A stretch of DNA of 64,000 bases from Calvatia gigantea (lineage: Eukaryota > Basidiomycota > Agaricomycetes > Agaricales > Lycoperdaceae): NCBI GenBank assembly GCA_025093985.1, contig JACAAK010000002.1, forward strand, positions 3,782,001 through 3,846,000. Reading direction: 5' to 3'. The notes below the pieces were generated by a model that saw only the letters and a list, made by a program, of their open reading frames with translations, made no database searches and was not told the DNA's origin. A program made the translations under genes and the position numbers. How positions within the stretch are numbered: position 1 is the first letter of the stretch; the number at the start of each line of letters is the position of its first letter. Of this stretch, positions 24,992-36,965 are shown in pieces.

Positions 24992-25479
24992 ATGGGTTCT
25001 CCAAAGTCGCTGTTTTCTTCGTCTCTGTCGCCGTCGCCTCTGCTATTCCCACTACACTACCACCAACGAGTGCAACGTGGGCACGTTGCAGTGCTGTATG
25101 CCTCGTTGCCTTTCATGTTGGTGTGTATGAACTAACAACTTCCCGCTGTAGGCCAGTCCACCCAGGACTCCCAGAGTGCGGCTGCGCAGAATCAATTTGG
25201 GCTTTTCAACTTGGCCACTGGCGTTATCACCGGCTTCATTGGTCCAATTGCAATCCCATTAGTATCAAGGACGCTTTTGGTACTGTTCTAACTGGCATTT
25301 ACTATTTCCTTTAAGTAATCTTGGTGGGCGCTGAACTTTGCCACAGTAATGCCAACCCTGTCTGCTGCGAGGATAACACGTTCAGTATGTTTTTTTTTGG
25401 ACCGTGGTTTGGTTTGTTGATCAATCGTCCTCCTAGAGTTATTGCACTTGGTTGCATCCACGTTAACGTCAATGTTTAA
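24992..25479 (+). pseudogene. Class I hydrophobin copy 1, indel-broken
   Basis: The four-exon hydrophobin plan is visible (24992-25095, 25152-25294, 25347-25384, 25437-25479). Relative to the intact copies, two extra bases follow the start codon, exon 1 has the wrong length class, exon 2 is two bases short around the third Cys block, and exon 4 is four bases short at the DG-V-V-A segment. The exon 2 donor has become GC (tg|gcattt). The signal-peptide and cysteine codons can still be read in alternate frames. No eight-cysteine product can be made without all these lesions being compensated, so this is a pseudogene. Confidence 0.82.
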
Positions 25480-25904
25480 GCTTGCTTAGGGCTAGCCACG
25501 GGGTCGTTTGAGTTTTCCTTGGCTCGTTTTAGATACGCTATTCTCCTTCCGATTTATGTCCGGGGAACCCTACCTAATGTGATACTTACACATTCTCGAT
25601 GACCCTGAGAGAAGCGGTGCATGGATTTGTTATCCGCTTTTGTTTGAGCTCCTTTGTCTCTTCAGACTTGAAAAACTGGGACTCAGCGCAGTACAATAAT
25701 CGTTTAGGTTACCGAGGGTGAATCGCTAAGGCCTAAGGCCGTGTATCGGCAAGCACCATAAGTACCATCCATCTCCTACTCCCAATGCTTCGGTACCCGG
25801 AGACCCCATCCGTTGGGCATCATGACGCACTTGCACCATACACCATACACACAATGACGCCCTACCAACTACGCATCCCCTAATTGGCAAGTGATTCTCT
25901 TTGA

Positions 25905-26345
25905 TGGAGCACCTTCGTGCTTCACCCAGTTGGGGTGTTTCGGCGTTTCGAAAAACGGAAATATTGCAACGTAGTCGCGCGCTTCCTCACCACAAACAAG
26001 AGGCAGGCAAGGGAGGAGCGTAGATTTGGTCCTTGTTTGAAAGCACTTTTGACGTACCAAAATCCTTCGATCACGGAGAACTGTAAGACCCTGTCTTCAA
26101 CCTACCACAGCGATATTCGCGTGAAGCTCGAGAGAGAAATCAAACACAACAATGCCAGTGTCCGCTCACCGCAATCTGACTTTAAGACCCCCTGAGGTGT
26201 GTTTACAGGAATGGGCCTCCGTATGGCCATACTTCGACCGAGATCGACGGAGCAGGTCCAGGAGCCGAATATGAGGTTGGAAAGAAGAGGAGTTATAGTA
26301 CACGTCCCAGAGCCAAAGTTGGTGATTTCATAGGCCTTGTTCTAC
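25905..26345 (+). repeat. Cluster module upstream of hydrophobin copy 2
   Basis: A stretch shared, at decayed identity, with the modules before the other hydrophobin copies. It starts near the GGGGTGTTTCGGCG block (~25926) and includes CAGCGATATTCGCGTGAAGC and a CGACCGAGATCGAC block. Its nature (old gene, promoter or filler) is unknown. Confidence 0.5.
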
Positions 26346-27016
26346 TCGTCCTGTATCGACCTCTAGTTTGTTTCGTTATTAGGCGGTTACGCCATGTCTC
26401 ACCAATTTTTGTTATATTCGCTCGGGGACCCATCGGACTTCGAAATACAACATCAGTCCTGATGCCACGCTATGCCTTTTTTATCACATCTGTGAATGCA
26501 TCTCGTATGCTGAGCAGCAGATAGTCAAGCTGACGGCATTTGTATTGGTAGCAACACTTCAGAGGCAGTTTCAACGACCCGCCTGTGTTGATGTGGTTTT
26601 GAATGGTGCAAACAGGATGTTACATGTACCAAAGGATCTACGATCAGTTGGGCATACCAGACGAACGCATGATTTACAAACGGGGTCATGCAATTGTTAG
26701 ATGAGAGCCTGAAACCATACGGTGCGGATAATCTTTCAATAGGGTAAGTATTCGGCACCGCTTAGGACTTGAGGGAGCACTATCGATGCCAGTTTAGACT
26801 TCTCCTTAAAACGGAAGGGATTTCGTAAACATTGGATTTACCGGCGCCCAGAAATAGAGCGTAAAGTGTCTACTAGAAGACACTAAAACCGAAAGAATTC
26901 TGTAATTACACAATGTGTTCGTGCGAGGCTGAGGAAGTTCTGCCATTGCGTATGCATTGCTCTCTCTTCTTCTCCGCACTTCCGCCCCACCTGGATGTTG
27001 GGACAAGACTCTCCAG

Positions 27017-27024
27017 TATAAAAG
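27017..27024 (+). promoter_or_regulatory. TATA box of hydrophobin copy 2
   Basis: TATAAAAG followed by GGAAGG, 74 nt upstream of the start codon, followed by CCTCAGTTTACCAGAC. Confidence 0.75.
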
Positions 27025-27090
27025 GGAAGGATTTTAGAGCAGTTTCCTCAGTTTACCAGACAAACCTCACTTCACACCCTTCAGCTAACA

Positions 27091-27610
27091 ATGTTCGCCA
27101 AACTCGCTGTTGTCTTCGTCTCTGCTGCTGCCATCGCCTCTGCGATGCCCACCGACCCCATCAGCACCACCACCACTACCATCAACAAGTGCAATGTCGG
27201 TAGTTTGCAGTGTTGTATGTCTCGTTGTTACTCTTCACGCCATTGTGTCTGGGTTAACGCCTCCTCGCGATAGGCCAGTCCATCCAATCCCCCCATAGCA
27301 AAGCTGCGCAAGAACAACTTGGGCTTTTGAACTTGGCCGCTGGTGCAATCGACGGCCTCATTGGTGTTCAATGTAATCCTATTAGTGTCCTCGGCGCCCT
27401 TGGCACTGGCTCGAACTGGTATTCGCGATTCCCTCCGGCAGAATGTGCTAGTGCTAACTTTTTCTGCAGTAATGCCAACCCTGTCTGCTGCAAGGAGAAT
27501 AAATTCAGTACGTATTCCTCTTTTTTTGACCGCGGTTCAATATGTTAAGTGCCATTTCTTTAGACGGCGTTGTCGCAATTGGTTGCACCCCCGTTAACGT
27601 CAATGTTTAA
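27091..27610 (+). CDS. Class I hydrophobin, copy 2 (intact, 117 aa)
   Basis: A secreted amphipathic protein that self-assembles at air-water and wall surfaces (aerial hyphae, fruit-body coating). Exons are 27091-27214, 27274-27418, 27470-27507 and 27564-27610, with introns gtatgt...atag, gtattc...gcag and gtacgt...ttag. The coding sum is 354 nt. A signal peptide (MFAKLAVVFVSAAAIASAMP) is followed by a short Thr-rich linker. Eight cysteines follow as C-X6-CC-X32-C-X14-C-X5-CC-X12-C-X7: the class I pattern, with an NPIS block after Cys4 and CTPVNVNV at the end. Intron 1 splits the codon of the third Cys and intron 2 the fifth. The gene belongs to a tandem series of eight; the next copy is ~1.4 kb downstream in the same orientation. 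Start choice is supported by the TATA box and the conserved signal sequence. Confidence 0.93.
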
Positions 27611-28059
27611 ATTTGTTTGGGGCTTGTAAGAGAGGATGTTCCTGTATTCCAATGTTCAGTGTTCAATCTAGACATGCTATTCCTGATCTGTACGCCTCTG
27701 CCTAAAATGAGACTTACGAATTCTTGACGGCCTTACGAGTACTGGCGCATAAGCTTGTTATCTAGAACTTTTCAGGCTCATTACCTCAAGCAGGTTCACA
27801 CTTTGAAACACTACGGCTCGATGTAGTGCAACAACCGTTCTGGTTGTTCGGGCTTGATAGTATGGAGCTCGAGTATCGGTGATAATTGTAAATATCATTT
27901 GTTAACTTCCTCCCACTCCCCTGGCACCGATCGACTCCGTTACCCCAACATCGTGACACGCTCGCAATCGCCGCTGGATGACGTCCTGCTAACTACAGCC
28001 TTCCCTAACTGGCAACTGACTTCCCTTAACGGAATGCCCCGGTGAGTATCCGGCCGGTC
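27611..28059. other. Hydrophobin copy 2 3' flank
   Basis: About 450 bases with no gene. The first 200 resemble the 3' flank of the other copies (GACTTACGAATTCTTGACGG type blocks). Confidence 0.4.
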
Positions 28060-28660
28060 GGGGTACTTGGGTGTTTCTTAGTTGGAATAAATGAAATGTA
28101 ACTGCGCTTTTTAATTAAGCAGGCGAGCAAAGTAGCAGTAAGGCGTGGAATTGGTCCATTTTCGGAAGCTTTTTTTACCCAGTCTCCCTACAAAATCCCT
28201 GATCACGGAGAGCAGCTCATTGCCCTGTCTACATCTCTAAAACAGCGATGTTCAATATAAATTCTCAAGGGACATTAAACGCATTTGTGCTGACTCCCAC
28301 CCGCAGCAATCAACCGAGAAAGGTAGCTCAAGGGGCGTTAATAGGAATGCTCAACCGTAGCCAATACGCCGGCGGGGATCATCAAAACACACACCGGAGC
28401 CGAATGCTGGGCCGAACAGAAGAGAAATTTCAATGGAGGTTTCAGACCCAGGGGGGAGACCGAAGTTGGTAATTTCACAAATTTGTTCGGCGCACTTGTT
28501 TCCAGCATTGAGTGTGTTCAATCCCACTGAGGGCTTCCAGCGTGAATGTTACTTGAGTATTTCTGAGTGCGCTAGACAACCCCGTCATTCTGTTGCCGAA
28601 CTCGATCTCAGTTTCTACCCCGACTAAACTACGAAACGCACTGGATCTCAAGGGTGCTGA
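28060..28660 (+). repeat. Cluster module upstream of hydrophobin copy 3
   Basis: Shares the GGGGTACTTGGGTGTTTCTT entry block and a frame reading NPTEGFQRECYLSISECARQ (~28520-28580), which recurs in altered form in the other modules. Stops surround the frame. Confidence 0.5.
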
Positions 28661-28934
28661 CCGCTCCGTCGGAGTTAAACAGGATTACATCCACGCATCT
28701 TAATTTGGATATCTCTATGCCGGAAGTGGTTTCGTAAACTCAACGTGTATTGTCATTCAAGAACAGCGCAAAAAATACACTAAAAAAACCAAAAGAGTTT
28801 TGAAGTTACACAATGTGCTAGTTGTACGAAACTGAAGGAGCCCCGCCATCGGGTAGGGCATGCAGCGTTTCTACTCTCTTCGCTTCCGCACTTTCACCTC
28901 GTCCACTCAGCTGAATGAGGCAGGAACTTTCTAA

Positions 28935-28943
28935 TATAAAAAA
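28935..28943 (+). promoter_or_regulatory. TATA box of hydrophobin copy 3
   Basis: TATAAAAAA, 87 nt before the start, with the CTTCAGTCTGCCAGAC initiator-like block after it. This is the most divergent TATA element of the set. Confidence 0.7.
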
Positions 28944-29021
28944 GAAAGTTTCGTCCTAGATCCTTCAGTCTGCCAGACGCACCTTCAGCTGTTCTCTCAA
29001 CTTTGTACTCCTCAGCTCACA

Positions 29022-29571
29022 ATGTTCACTAAACTCGCTATTCTTTTCACCTCTGCTGCTACCATCGTCTCTGCAATCCCCACCGACCCCATCAGCAGCA
29101 CTACCACTACCATCAACAAGTGCAACGTCGGTAGCCTGCAGTGCTGTATGCATTTAAATCCCCTCTCGGTTATCACCACATCAGAGCTGATACACTTTCG
29201 CTCCAGGCCAATCCGTACAGTCGCCCCACAGTAAAGCCGGACAGCAGCAACTGGGTGTTTTCAACTTGGCCGCTGGTGCAGTTGACGGCTTCCTTGGTGT
29301 TCAGTGCAACCCCATTAGCGGCCTCATTGGTGCTGGGACCGGCTCCAACTGGTATGTACTTCTTTGGGAATTTTGTATGGAATGAGTGTTGAGCGCTGAG
29401 CACTGACTTTCTTCTCTGCGCCGTAGTAACGCTAACCCCGTGTGCTGCAAGAGGAACATCGAGAGTGAGTGTTTCTTCTTTTTTTGTGCTGTGGACTAGA
29501 TTTATTGATCGATCGTTTTTCTAGACGGTGTCCTCGCTATTGGCTGTACCCCTCTCAATGTCAATGTCTAA
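29022..29571 (+). CDS. Class I hydrophobin, copy 3 (intact, 117 aa)
   Basis: Exons are 29022-29145, 29207-29351, 29427-29464 and 29525-29571, giving 354 coding nt. The signal peptide is MFTKLAILFTSAATIVSAIP, then a TDPISSTTTTINK linker that closely matches copy 2, making these two the closest pair of plus-strand copies. All eight cysteines are present with the same spacing as copy 2. CC-K-R-N-I-E replaces CC-K-E-N-K-F after the sixth and seventh cysteines. Intron 2 is longer (75 nt) than in the other copies. The product should be a secreted, self-assembling surface protein; whether the copies differ in tissue or time of expression cannot be read from the sequence. Confidence 0.92.
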
Positions 29572-31249
29572 GCTGGCTCGAAGCTTGTAGCAGGGGATGT
29601 TTGTATATTTTGTGGTTCCAATGCCTAGATGTGCAATTCCCTGTATGACCTGCGTAAAGGATTTTGTATGCCCTCCTAGCCAATGTGATGTTTGTAAATT
29701 TCTACCAGCTTTGTGAGAACCGATTGTGGGGACTATCAATCAGCCGTAAATACAACAGCAACTACTCCCACTCGTTACTCGAGACTCTTGTCATCACCTG
29801 CCGTGTACGTCATTCTGAACCGTTCGTCGTTCTGTCCTTTATCCGCACGTTCCTCGTCCGGTGAAATTGAGAACCATAAAACACATCAAGAACCAAGGTG
29901 ACCTAACACGTAAACGGGCAATATGGCTGAAGTTGCTAGAGACGGCGCCGGACAGAAACGAAAGGTGCTGCCAAAAATCCCACCAATCTTAAAGCAAGGA
30001 ACCGCGAAAACACTACCTGAACGACGGCCACGCTCTCTGCGCTTCGCGAGTATAATATGTCAACAACATAAACACCACGGGTTCAACCTGAAAAAAATAG
30101 GGAATACTGGTGCAAAGAAGTGTGACACAAACCACAGTGCCCAGCAATTCCGGGTCCAGTGAGGAAAAAGCAAGCGAGAAAAGCCGCTGGCCTGGGGAAG
30201 TATTTGGTGATGATTGCAGGGAGTGACGGCGACGTGATCAAGCGTAAAAGACCGACCACGGAGCAGGCCTAACTGCGAGATTAAGTTGGACTATCTTCAA
30301 TAAACCGGTATCAACCTCCGAGCATATGACTCCCATCAGCAGTGCTACCCCATTCTCGTAGGTTACTTACCCTATGAAACTGTGAATTTCGGAATTTGGG
30401 GCGGAAAAAAGATATCCACGAAACTACTCGAAGTGGCTTTCAAAGGCAATTTGCTGCACGAGATGTGCCAGGGCGTTGTAAAGGCGGGGAACATGCCAAG
30501 ATAGTTTTCGGACCCGGTGACGAAAATCACGGGAATGGTTTCCTTCTTCGGAGTCTTCGTAGTTTAATGAAACTTTGAGGAAATGGGTTTAAGTTACTAT
30601 ATACTAGCCAAAGAGATCAAACCCACCTTCCCGTCTAACTAAACAAGGTCAATGGTCCTAACAGGTGTCCCTTAATTTGCTTGCTTGGGTTCCACGACCG
30701 AAAATGCTCTTGTGTTTCGTGAGTTAATTGAGGTATGCTATTCTCTGGACGACTTGTGCGCGGTCCCGGATCAGTACGGAAAGTCTGCATGCCACTCCTC
30801 AGTTTAGCTCCCACGGAAAGTTTTTAACAACCTTGGCGTACCGGGTCATAAGTTTTTTGATTGTTTTTCTTGTCTTTCAACGTCCCAGAACAGTGGACTT
30901 GATGCAGTACAAAATTGTTCAAGTCGTTCAGGCTTGGCATTGTGGAGGGGTTGTATATCAGTGAGAATCATGAACGTTATCCGTTCCCCTCCCCGGCACC
31001 CATCGACCCCCTTTACTTTGATGTCATGCAACACGTCCACCACCGCCACGAGAGCAACTGCCTTCTTCCTAACTGGCAAGTAGCTTCTTCACAAAATAAG
31101 GAAACAATAGCAACACGGTGATTTTATTTTAAAAACAGAACCACCGTAATGGAGTTTCGCTCCTTTACCAAGCGGGGGAGGAAAGCGGCCGTGGGGGATA
31201 GATTTTTGGAAAACTCAGAAGCCCTTTCGACAACGATTGCCCCACTAAA
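29572..31249. other. Hydrophobin copy 3 3' flank and intergenic DNA
   Basis: 1.7 kb without a gene. The first part matches the 3' flank type of other copies. A block near 30720-31080 repeats material seen again at ~44800-44990. ORF 29923-30162 is Lys/Arg-rich with no recognisable domain. Confidence 0.4.
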
Positions 31250-31760
31250 ATTCTTGGTCGCGGAGAATCATCAATGTCCCTTCTATACCATAAAAGAGCG
31301 ATATTCCCGTGAGGCCCTCGAGAAACGCTCGACGCACCAATACCAATGCTCGTTTGCCACAATCTAGCCATAAGACCTGCCGGGGGTGCGTTGATAGGAA
31401 CGCGCTTCCATATGGCCAAGCCTCGACCGAGATCGACAAAGCATATCCCGGAGCCGACTACAAGGCTTAGAGGGAGTGATGTTACAGTACAGGTTCCCGA
31501 GCCAGCGGAGAGAGCAATATTGATGATTTTTGGTTCAACTCGTTCAGCCCCCGGTGTAATTCATCCCACTAAGGACGTTCAGCGTGAACATTACTTGAGC
31601 ATTTTCCGAATGTGTGGGATGGTCGTTCTGTCCTCTTTTCAGAATCAGGCTGCGTTTATACAACGTGTGCACCCTCTGGAACTACCGAGAATACTGCAGT
31701 TCTCGATGGTGTTGCGCGTTGCGCGAATACATCCGTACATCTAAATTTAGATTCCACCAG
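31250..31760 (+). repeat. Cluster module upstream of hydrophobin copy 4
   Basis: Carries GAGCGATATTCCCGTGAGGC, the GGTGCGTTGATAGGAACGCG block and a HPTKDVQREHYLSI frame (~31565-31605). Compared with the copies at 34 and 36 kb it has different stops. Confidence 0.5.
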
Positions 31761-31994
31761 GCCAGAAGCAGGTTCACAAAGTCGATCAGTGTCAACATTC
31801 CGAATAACACAAGAGGGATCCGTGAAACACGCTAAGGAATCAAGGGAACTCTGGAATTTATACAGCCTGTCTAGGCATGCGAGGTCGAACGAGCTCTGCC
31901 ATTGGGCTGGGTACCCGTAAGCACCATTTTTTGCTCTCTTTGCTTCGACACTTTCACCCCGCTCACTCAAGCCGGGCGGGGCGGGACTCTCTGA

Positions 31995-32002
31995 TATAAA
32001 AG
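31995..32002 (+). promoter_or_regulatory. TATA box of hydrophobin copy 4
   Basis: TATAAAAG, 86 nt upstream of the start, followed by TTCTTCAGTCTACTAAACAA. Confidence 0.75.
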
Positions 32003-32080
32003 AGAGAGGAATTATCCCAGTTTCTTCAGTCTACTAAACAATCCCAGTTGTTCTCTCAACCAAATCACTTTCAACTCACA

Positions 32081-32576
32081 ATGTTCTCTAAACTCGTTGT
32101 TTTCTTCGTCTCCGTCGCTGCCGTCGCCTCCGCTGCCACGACCACCAACGAGTGCAACGTTGGTACCTTGCAGTGCTGTATGTCTCGTTGTTATCACTTG
32201 CGTCGGGGTGTTTGACCTAACACCTCGCCATAGGCCAGTCCATCCAAGCCGGCCAGAGCGCGGCTGCGCAAGATCAATTTGGGCTTTTTAACTTTGCCGC
32301 TAGTGCCTTCGACGTGTTCTTTGGTCTTCAGTGCAACCCCATCAGTGGCCTCATTGGTACTGGTGTTGGCTCTAACTGGTATTCATGATTCTCTTCGACT
32401 GAGCACGCCGAGTGCTGACTTTTTGCATAGCAATGCCAACCCTGTCTGCTGTGAGGACAATTTGTTCAGTACGTGTCCCTTTTTGTCCTTCGAGCCGTGG
32501 CTTAGTTAGTTGATCATTTGTTCTCCTAGACGGCGCCATCGCTGTTGGTTGCACCCCTGTCAATGTCAATATCTAA
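32081..32576 (+). CDS. Class I hydrophobin, copy 4 (intact, 108 aa)
   Basis: Exons are 32081-32177, 32234-32378, 32431-32468 and 32530-32576, for 327 coding nt. The signal peptide MFSKLVVFFVSVAAVASA runs straight into a short TTTNE linker, nine residues shorter than in copies 2 and 3. The eight-cysteine pattern is complete (C-X6-CC-X32-C-X14-C-X5-CC-X12-C) and ends CTPVNVNI. The mid-loop is more aromatic than in its neighbours (LFNFAASAFDVFFGLQ), which may change surface behaviour. All introns are GT-AG in the positions shared by the cluster. Confidence 0.92.
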
Positions 32577-33854
32577 GCTCGTTCGGGGCTTGTAACGGAG
32601 GTTGGCTTGCGTGGTTTTGGGTTTCCAGTCTCTCGATATGTTATTCTCTGTGTAACCTGTGTGCGAAATGTAGTATGCCTCTGGTTAAGGTGTTAGTTGC
32701 GTGTTTAGTGGCGTGTTCTTGACGACCTTGTGGGAATTTGTGAGCAAACACCAGCCGCCCGGCGCGCTCCAACAACTTGAGCCTTAGTGAAATTTTTTGG
32801 GGCTCTTGTCATTGCCTGCCAGTGTTTACTTCGTGCCGCTCGTCGTTCCATCTTGCGAGCCACACGTTCCTGACTTAGTCCACTACAAACGTGTCAAAAC
32901 CGGAACTTAGGTATCGGCCAGGGCTTTTGGATGCTGTCTATTGTTATCATTCCCACTGCTTCGAAACCTAGGCGCCCGACGCCCCGTCGTGCTCAGAAAA
33001 TGCGGGGTGGGGCCTTGGCCGATAGGGGTCTTCGTCCGCCACTGGTGGGTGGGCTAGGACCTTGCTTGATTGTGACATTGCATATGCACCTCTCGAGCCC
33101 CGACTTCATTTCGCCCAATTTCAAGTATGCCCGAAATGTCTTTGGAGAGCCACTGCTGTTATGACGTGTATTATCCTTTTGGTCGGGGTCTCAATCCGTC
33201 TCAAGGTCTGTGTTCTCTTTGTTCTTTCGCCAAATGATTCGAACCCTCTTAGAGTTTTTGTGTTCGAATTTCGTACCATAGGTTCCGAAAAGTGGGAAAC
33301 GAGTCTATTAGAAGAGTACTGAAGGAAAGCGAGCACGATCGCGTCCGATGTTCGTGAATATCAAGACCTGCGGTAACGCCACAACCAGGCTGGGATCACG
33401 AGACCGGTAACCTCGGGACAGATTCAGAGAACAAGAGGCGTGAGTACTATGTAATATGTATTGAAATCGGTTCGAATGTTGCGCATGACTATGAGAGTGA
33501 AGGATTTTGATTAAGTTGGAACTTGAAGAGTTTCTTGACGACCAGGCAGGTGAGACGAAGTGACAACACCGACGTATTGCCCCAACCCCACGCTTTCAGG
33601 TCTACGTGCGATCCGCATATATTGTGTCTGATTCAAAGAGAGGGAGAGTGGGAGACAACACCGAGAGTAGTTCAATGTCGAAGCAGGAAGGCTGAGAAGG
33701 TGCAGGAAGTCGAGTTGTCTGCGTTCAGAGTCTTCAGACAGCGCCTGTGATGTGTCACATGTCACATCGGGTGAAAGAAATTACGGCCCGATCTTACCGT
33801 CACCATGCACTGAGATCTCACTGGGGGCGACTTATCTCGAATAAATACCATTGT
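32577..33854. other. Hydrophobin copy 4 3' flank and intergenic DNA
   Basis: No gene. The 3' flank (~32640-32900) is the type sequence also found, orphaned, at 44360-44620. A ~32930-33060 block resembles ~42180-42250 after copy 8. Confidence 0.4.
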
Positions 33855-34510
33855 GCTTCACCGCCCAGCTGGGGTACTTTGGTGCTTCTTATACCAAGTT
33901 TCACCTCCTTACAAAGAAGTGGGAAAGGATAACAACAGAGGGTAGGTCTGGACCATATTCAAAGACTCTTTTGACAGCATTTGTCCCCCTCAAACCCACC
34001 ATCATGAAGACACTAAAGCAGCAACATCAATGGGAAATTCCCGAAGAACATCAAATACGCGAGTGCCATTGTTCGCTTGCCACACTCTGGTGATAGGATC
34101 AGCCCGAGGTGCGTTGATAGGAACGCGCTTTTGGATTGCCCGTACCTCGTGCGGATCAACGAAGCACAATCCGGAGTCCGGATACTGACCATGCCAAAAG
34201 GTGGAAACGTTACGGCAAACGTTCCAGACCAAATTGGGAGAGCGAAGTTTGTAATTTCACAGTCCACCCCTTATCGACCCCTCGGTGTGTTGAATCCAGT
34301 TGAAGGCTTTCTGGGTGCTACTCGATTATCCATGAGCGTGCTATGCGATTACCGTGTCAGAATTGTGCTGCCCCTGTACAATGCAGGCGCCCCCCCGGAA
34401 AATATGGAGCGTACTGCAGTTCTTAACGGTGCTGCCTTGGGGTTAAAATCCATATATCTTAAACCCAGTCAGAAGCGGTTTCGTAAATTCGTTGAAATTA
34501 ATGCTCAAAA
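33855..34510 (+). repeat. Cluster module upstream of hydrophobin copy 5
   Basis: The longest open version of the module: a 145-codon ORF (34077-34514) reads through NPVEGFLGATRLSM and APPENMERTAVLNGAA to SQKRFRKFVEINAQN. No domain is recognised. The same blocks occur in broken form before copies 3, 4, 6 and 8. Confidence 0.5.
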
Positions 34511-34691
34511 CTAGCGCAAGAAGGAAATGTGAAACATACTAAATATCAAAAGAACTCAGGTTGCCCAACACGACGTCCGTACGAGGTTGAAGGAGTTCCG
34601 CTCTTGAGTTAGGTGAACCTTTTTTTTTTTGCTCTCTTCGCTTCCGTGTAATTTACCTCGTCCCCTCAACCAGAGATGGGCAGGTCTCTGA

Positions 34692-34699
34692 TATAAAAG
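34692..34699 (+). promoter_or_regulatory. TATA box of hydrophobin copy 5
   Basis: TATAAAAG followed by GGGAG, 87 nt before the start, with CCTCAGTCTACCGGAC downstream. Confidence 0.75.
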
Positions 34700-34778
34700 G
34701 GGAGAAATTTCGTCCCAGTTTCCTCAGTCTACCGGACAAATCTCAGCTGTTTTCTTAACTCAATATCCACAACTTACA

Positions 34779-35275
34779 ATGTTTTCCAAGCTCGCTGTTG
34801 TCCTCGTCTCTGTCGCTGCCCTCGCCTCCGCTGCCACCACCACTACCAACGAGTGCAACGTTGGTACCTTGCAGTGCTGTATGTCTCGTTGTTACCCTTC
34901 GTGTCGGCGTGTCAGGGCTAACACCTCACTGTAGGTCAGTCCATCCAAGCACCCCAGAATCAAGCTCTCCAAAACCAATTCGGGCTTGGTAACTTGGCCG
35001 CTGGTGCAATCAACGGGTTCGTCGGTGTTCAGTGCAACCCCATCAGTGGCCTTATCGGTACTGGCGTTGGCTCCAACTGGTATTCATGGTTCTCTTCGAC
35101 TAAGCGCGTAGAGTGCTGATTCCTTCCGTAGCAATGCCAATCCTGTCTGCTGCGAAGATAATCTGTTCAGTATGTGTTTCTTTTGTTTTCGGGACTGTAG
35201 TTGGTTTGTTGATCGGTCATTCTCCTAGACGGCTTCGTCGCTGTTGGTTGCGCTCCTGTCAATGTCAATGTCTAA
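34779..35275 (+). CDS. Class I hydrophobin, copy 5 (intact, 109 aa)
   Basis: Exons are 34779-34878, 34935-35079, 35132-35169 and 35229-35275, for 330 coding nt. Signal peptide MFSKLAVVLVSVAALASA, then a TTTTNE linker. The exon 2 boundary uses tag|GT rather than tag|GC, but the split codon still gives Cys. All eight cysteines are in place. The loop after the doublet (QSIQAPQNQALQNQFGLGN) is Gln/Asn-richer than in the other copies, and the C-terminus is CAPVNVNV. It is closest to copy 4 in the signal and linker region. Confidence 0.92.
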
Positions 35276-36221
35276 GCTCGTTCGAGACTGATAGCAACAG
35301 GAAGCGTTCAGATGTTTTGTGGTTCCTGTCTCTAGACGTGCTCCTCCCTGTATGGTCTCTGTATGCCAAATCTTGTATACCTGTGGTTAAAGTGGTCCTC
35401 GTGAATTCTCGACGACCTTATGAGAACTGGTTGTGACCACTATAGATCAGCTACCAACACAACAGCACCTAATCCACATCTCCTGCCAATCAGCGGGGTT
35501 CCTTGAGGTCCTTGCCATCGTCTACCGGAGGTATCGCCCCAAACTACTTATGGTTTCGCCCCAATCTTACTACATATCATGTTCGGACTGGCGTAACTTT
35601 TGCTTTGCACTAATCTCTTTACAAATTGTAAGTTTATTGAGCGGGTTTCGATTACAGTCTGCGTCCCCTGTGGCTTAACTCTGAGAGCCCAGCGATATGC
35701 GCAACGGGGGACATAGTCTAAGGGGGGAGGGGCATAGAGAAATCTGGCATGAAGCGAAATATGATGGCACAAGTCCGCGTGCGTGTGTAACGTGCGTGTG
35801 TTTCAACCGAATACCTGAGAGATATAATGAGGCGCCATTGAGCGTCCAAGAAGAGAGGCCCAGCGTCGGCGTGGTTCCTTCGACAGCCTCCCCCCAACCA
35901 ACTCTCTCAATTACACTCACAATCAGAACAAGCTTCAACGCCAGACGGGCGTATTTTCCCATTTTGTATCCCAGCTCACCTCTGCAATGTCATTTAACGT
36001 CCAGGAAGGACGAGAGGCCAGAGATAGATTCACGACACGTGCCGAGAGAAGGTTTATTTCCTCCTCCACGCAGACCCAGGAATTGGTAGTCGCAGAAGGT
36101 TTTGAACGACATGAGGCAAAGAAGAGTTCTATTAGATACTTGGTCAGCGTTGTTTAACACCCAACTGTCCAACCCAATCTTTGAACATTGAACTCCTGTA
36201 TACACAGACGCACACGCGCGC
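35276..36221. other. Hydrophobin copy 5 3' flank, no gene
   Basis: The last 230 bases (~35990-36210) match blocks at ~42560-42740 and ~45590-45730 that precede the two larger I66 copies, so this is the left arm of a duplicated I66 unit. Confidence 0.45.
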
Positions 36222-36260
36222 TATGGATCACGAACTAGAAACTGGGCTGGACATCATCCA
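36222..36260 (+). pseudogene. I66 protease-inhibitor fragment (first ~13 codons only)
   Basis: The start MDHELETGLDII matches the first codons of the I66 copy at 45907 (MDHELETGLYTI), preceded by the same AC-rich leader. It then breaks abruptly into the hydrophobin-module entry block (CAGCTGGGGTACTTCGGTGC). This is a recombination junction, not a gene. Confidence 0.7.
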
Positions 36261-36965
36261 GCTGGGGTACTTCGGTGCTTCTTCCAGCCGATTTGCTGTC
36301 TTAGTGTTTCGCTTCTTTACACAGAATGGGGAAAGGATAATAGCAGAGGGCAGTTTTGGACCATATTCAAAAGCTCTCTCGGTTGTCCCCCTAAGCTCTT
36401 TGTTCACTTATTGTCCCGCCCCCACCATATAAAACAGCGATATCTGCGTGAAATTCCCGGGGAACGTCAGACACCTCAGCGCTAATGCTCGCTCGCCGCT
36501 ATCTAACGTTAGGCCAGCCCGGAGTGTGTCGATAGGAACGCGCTTTTTGATAGTTTTTTGATTGTCCATACCTTAGCGCGGATCAACGAAGCACAATTCG
36601 GAGCCGAACACCAACCAAGCCGAGGAGAAGAAATAAAGGTCCCAGACCCAAGGGGAGAGCGAAACTGGTAAATTCATAGAATTCCATTCAAATCATCCGC
36701 TATCGACCCCCGGTGCGTTTAGTCCCCCTGAAGAATTTCTGCGCGAACAGTTACTTGGTATTTCCGATTGCACTCGACGACCACGTTACTCTTTTACTAG
36801 ACTCAGGGTGCATCTAGCCTTACGATCCGAGTGCTCCCAAGAAAATATGGACATTAAAACTGCAGGTCTCAACGGTGCTGGTCGTTGCATCAGAGCTAAG
36901 ATCCATCCATCTCAGGCACCGCCAGAAGTAGTTCCGTAAAACTCGTTATCTATTAGCACTCAAAA
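36255..36965 (+). repeat. Cluster module upstream of hydrophobin copy 6
   Basis: Joined directly to the I66 fragment. It contains the TCGATAGGAACGCGCTTTTT block and a SPPEEFLREQLLGISDC frame (~36727-36778) followed by RRPRYSFTRLRV. Stops and indels are frequent. Confidence 0.55.
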
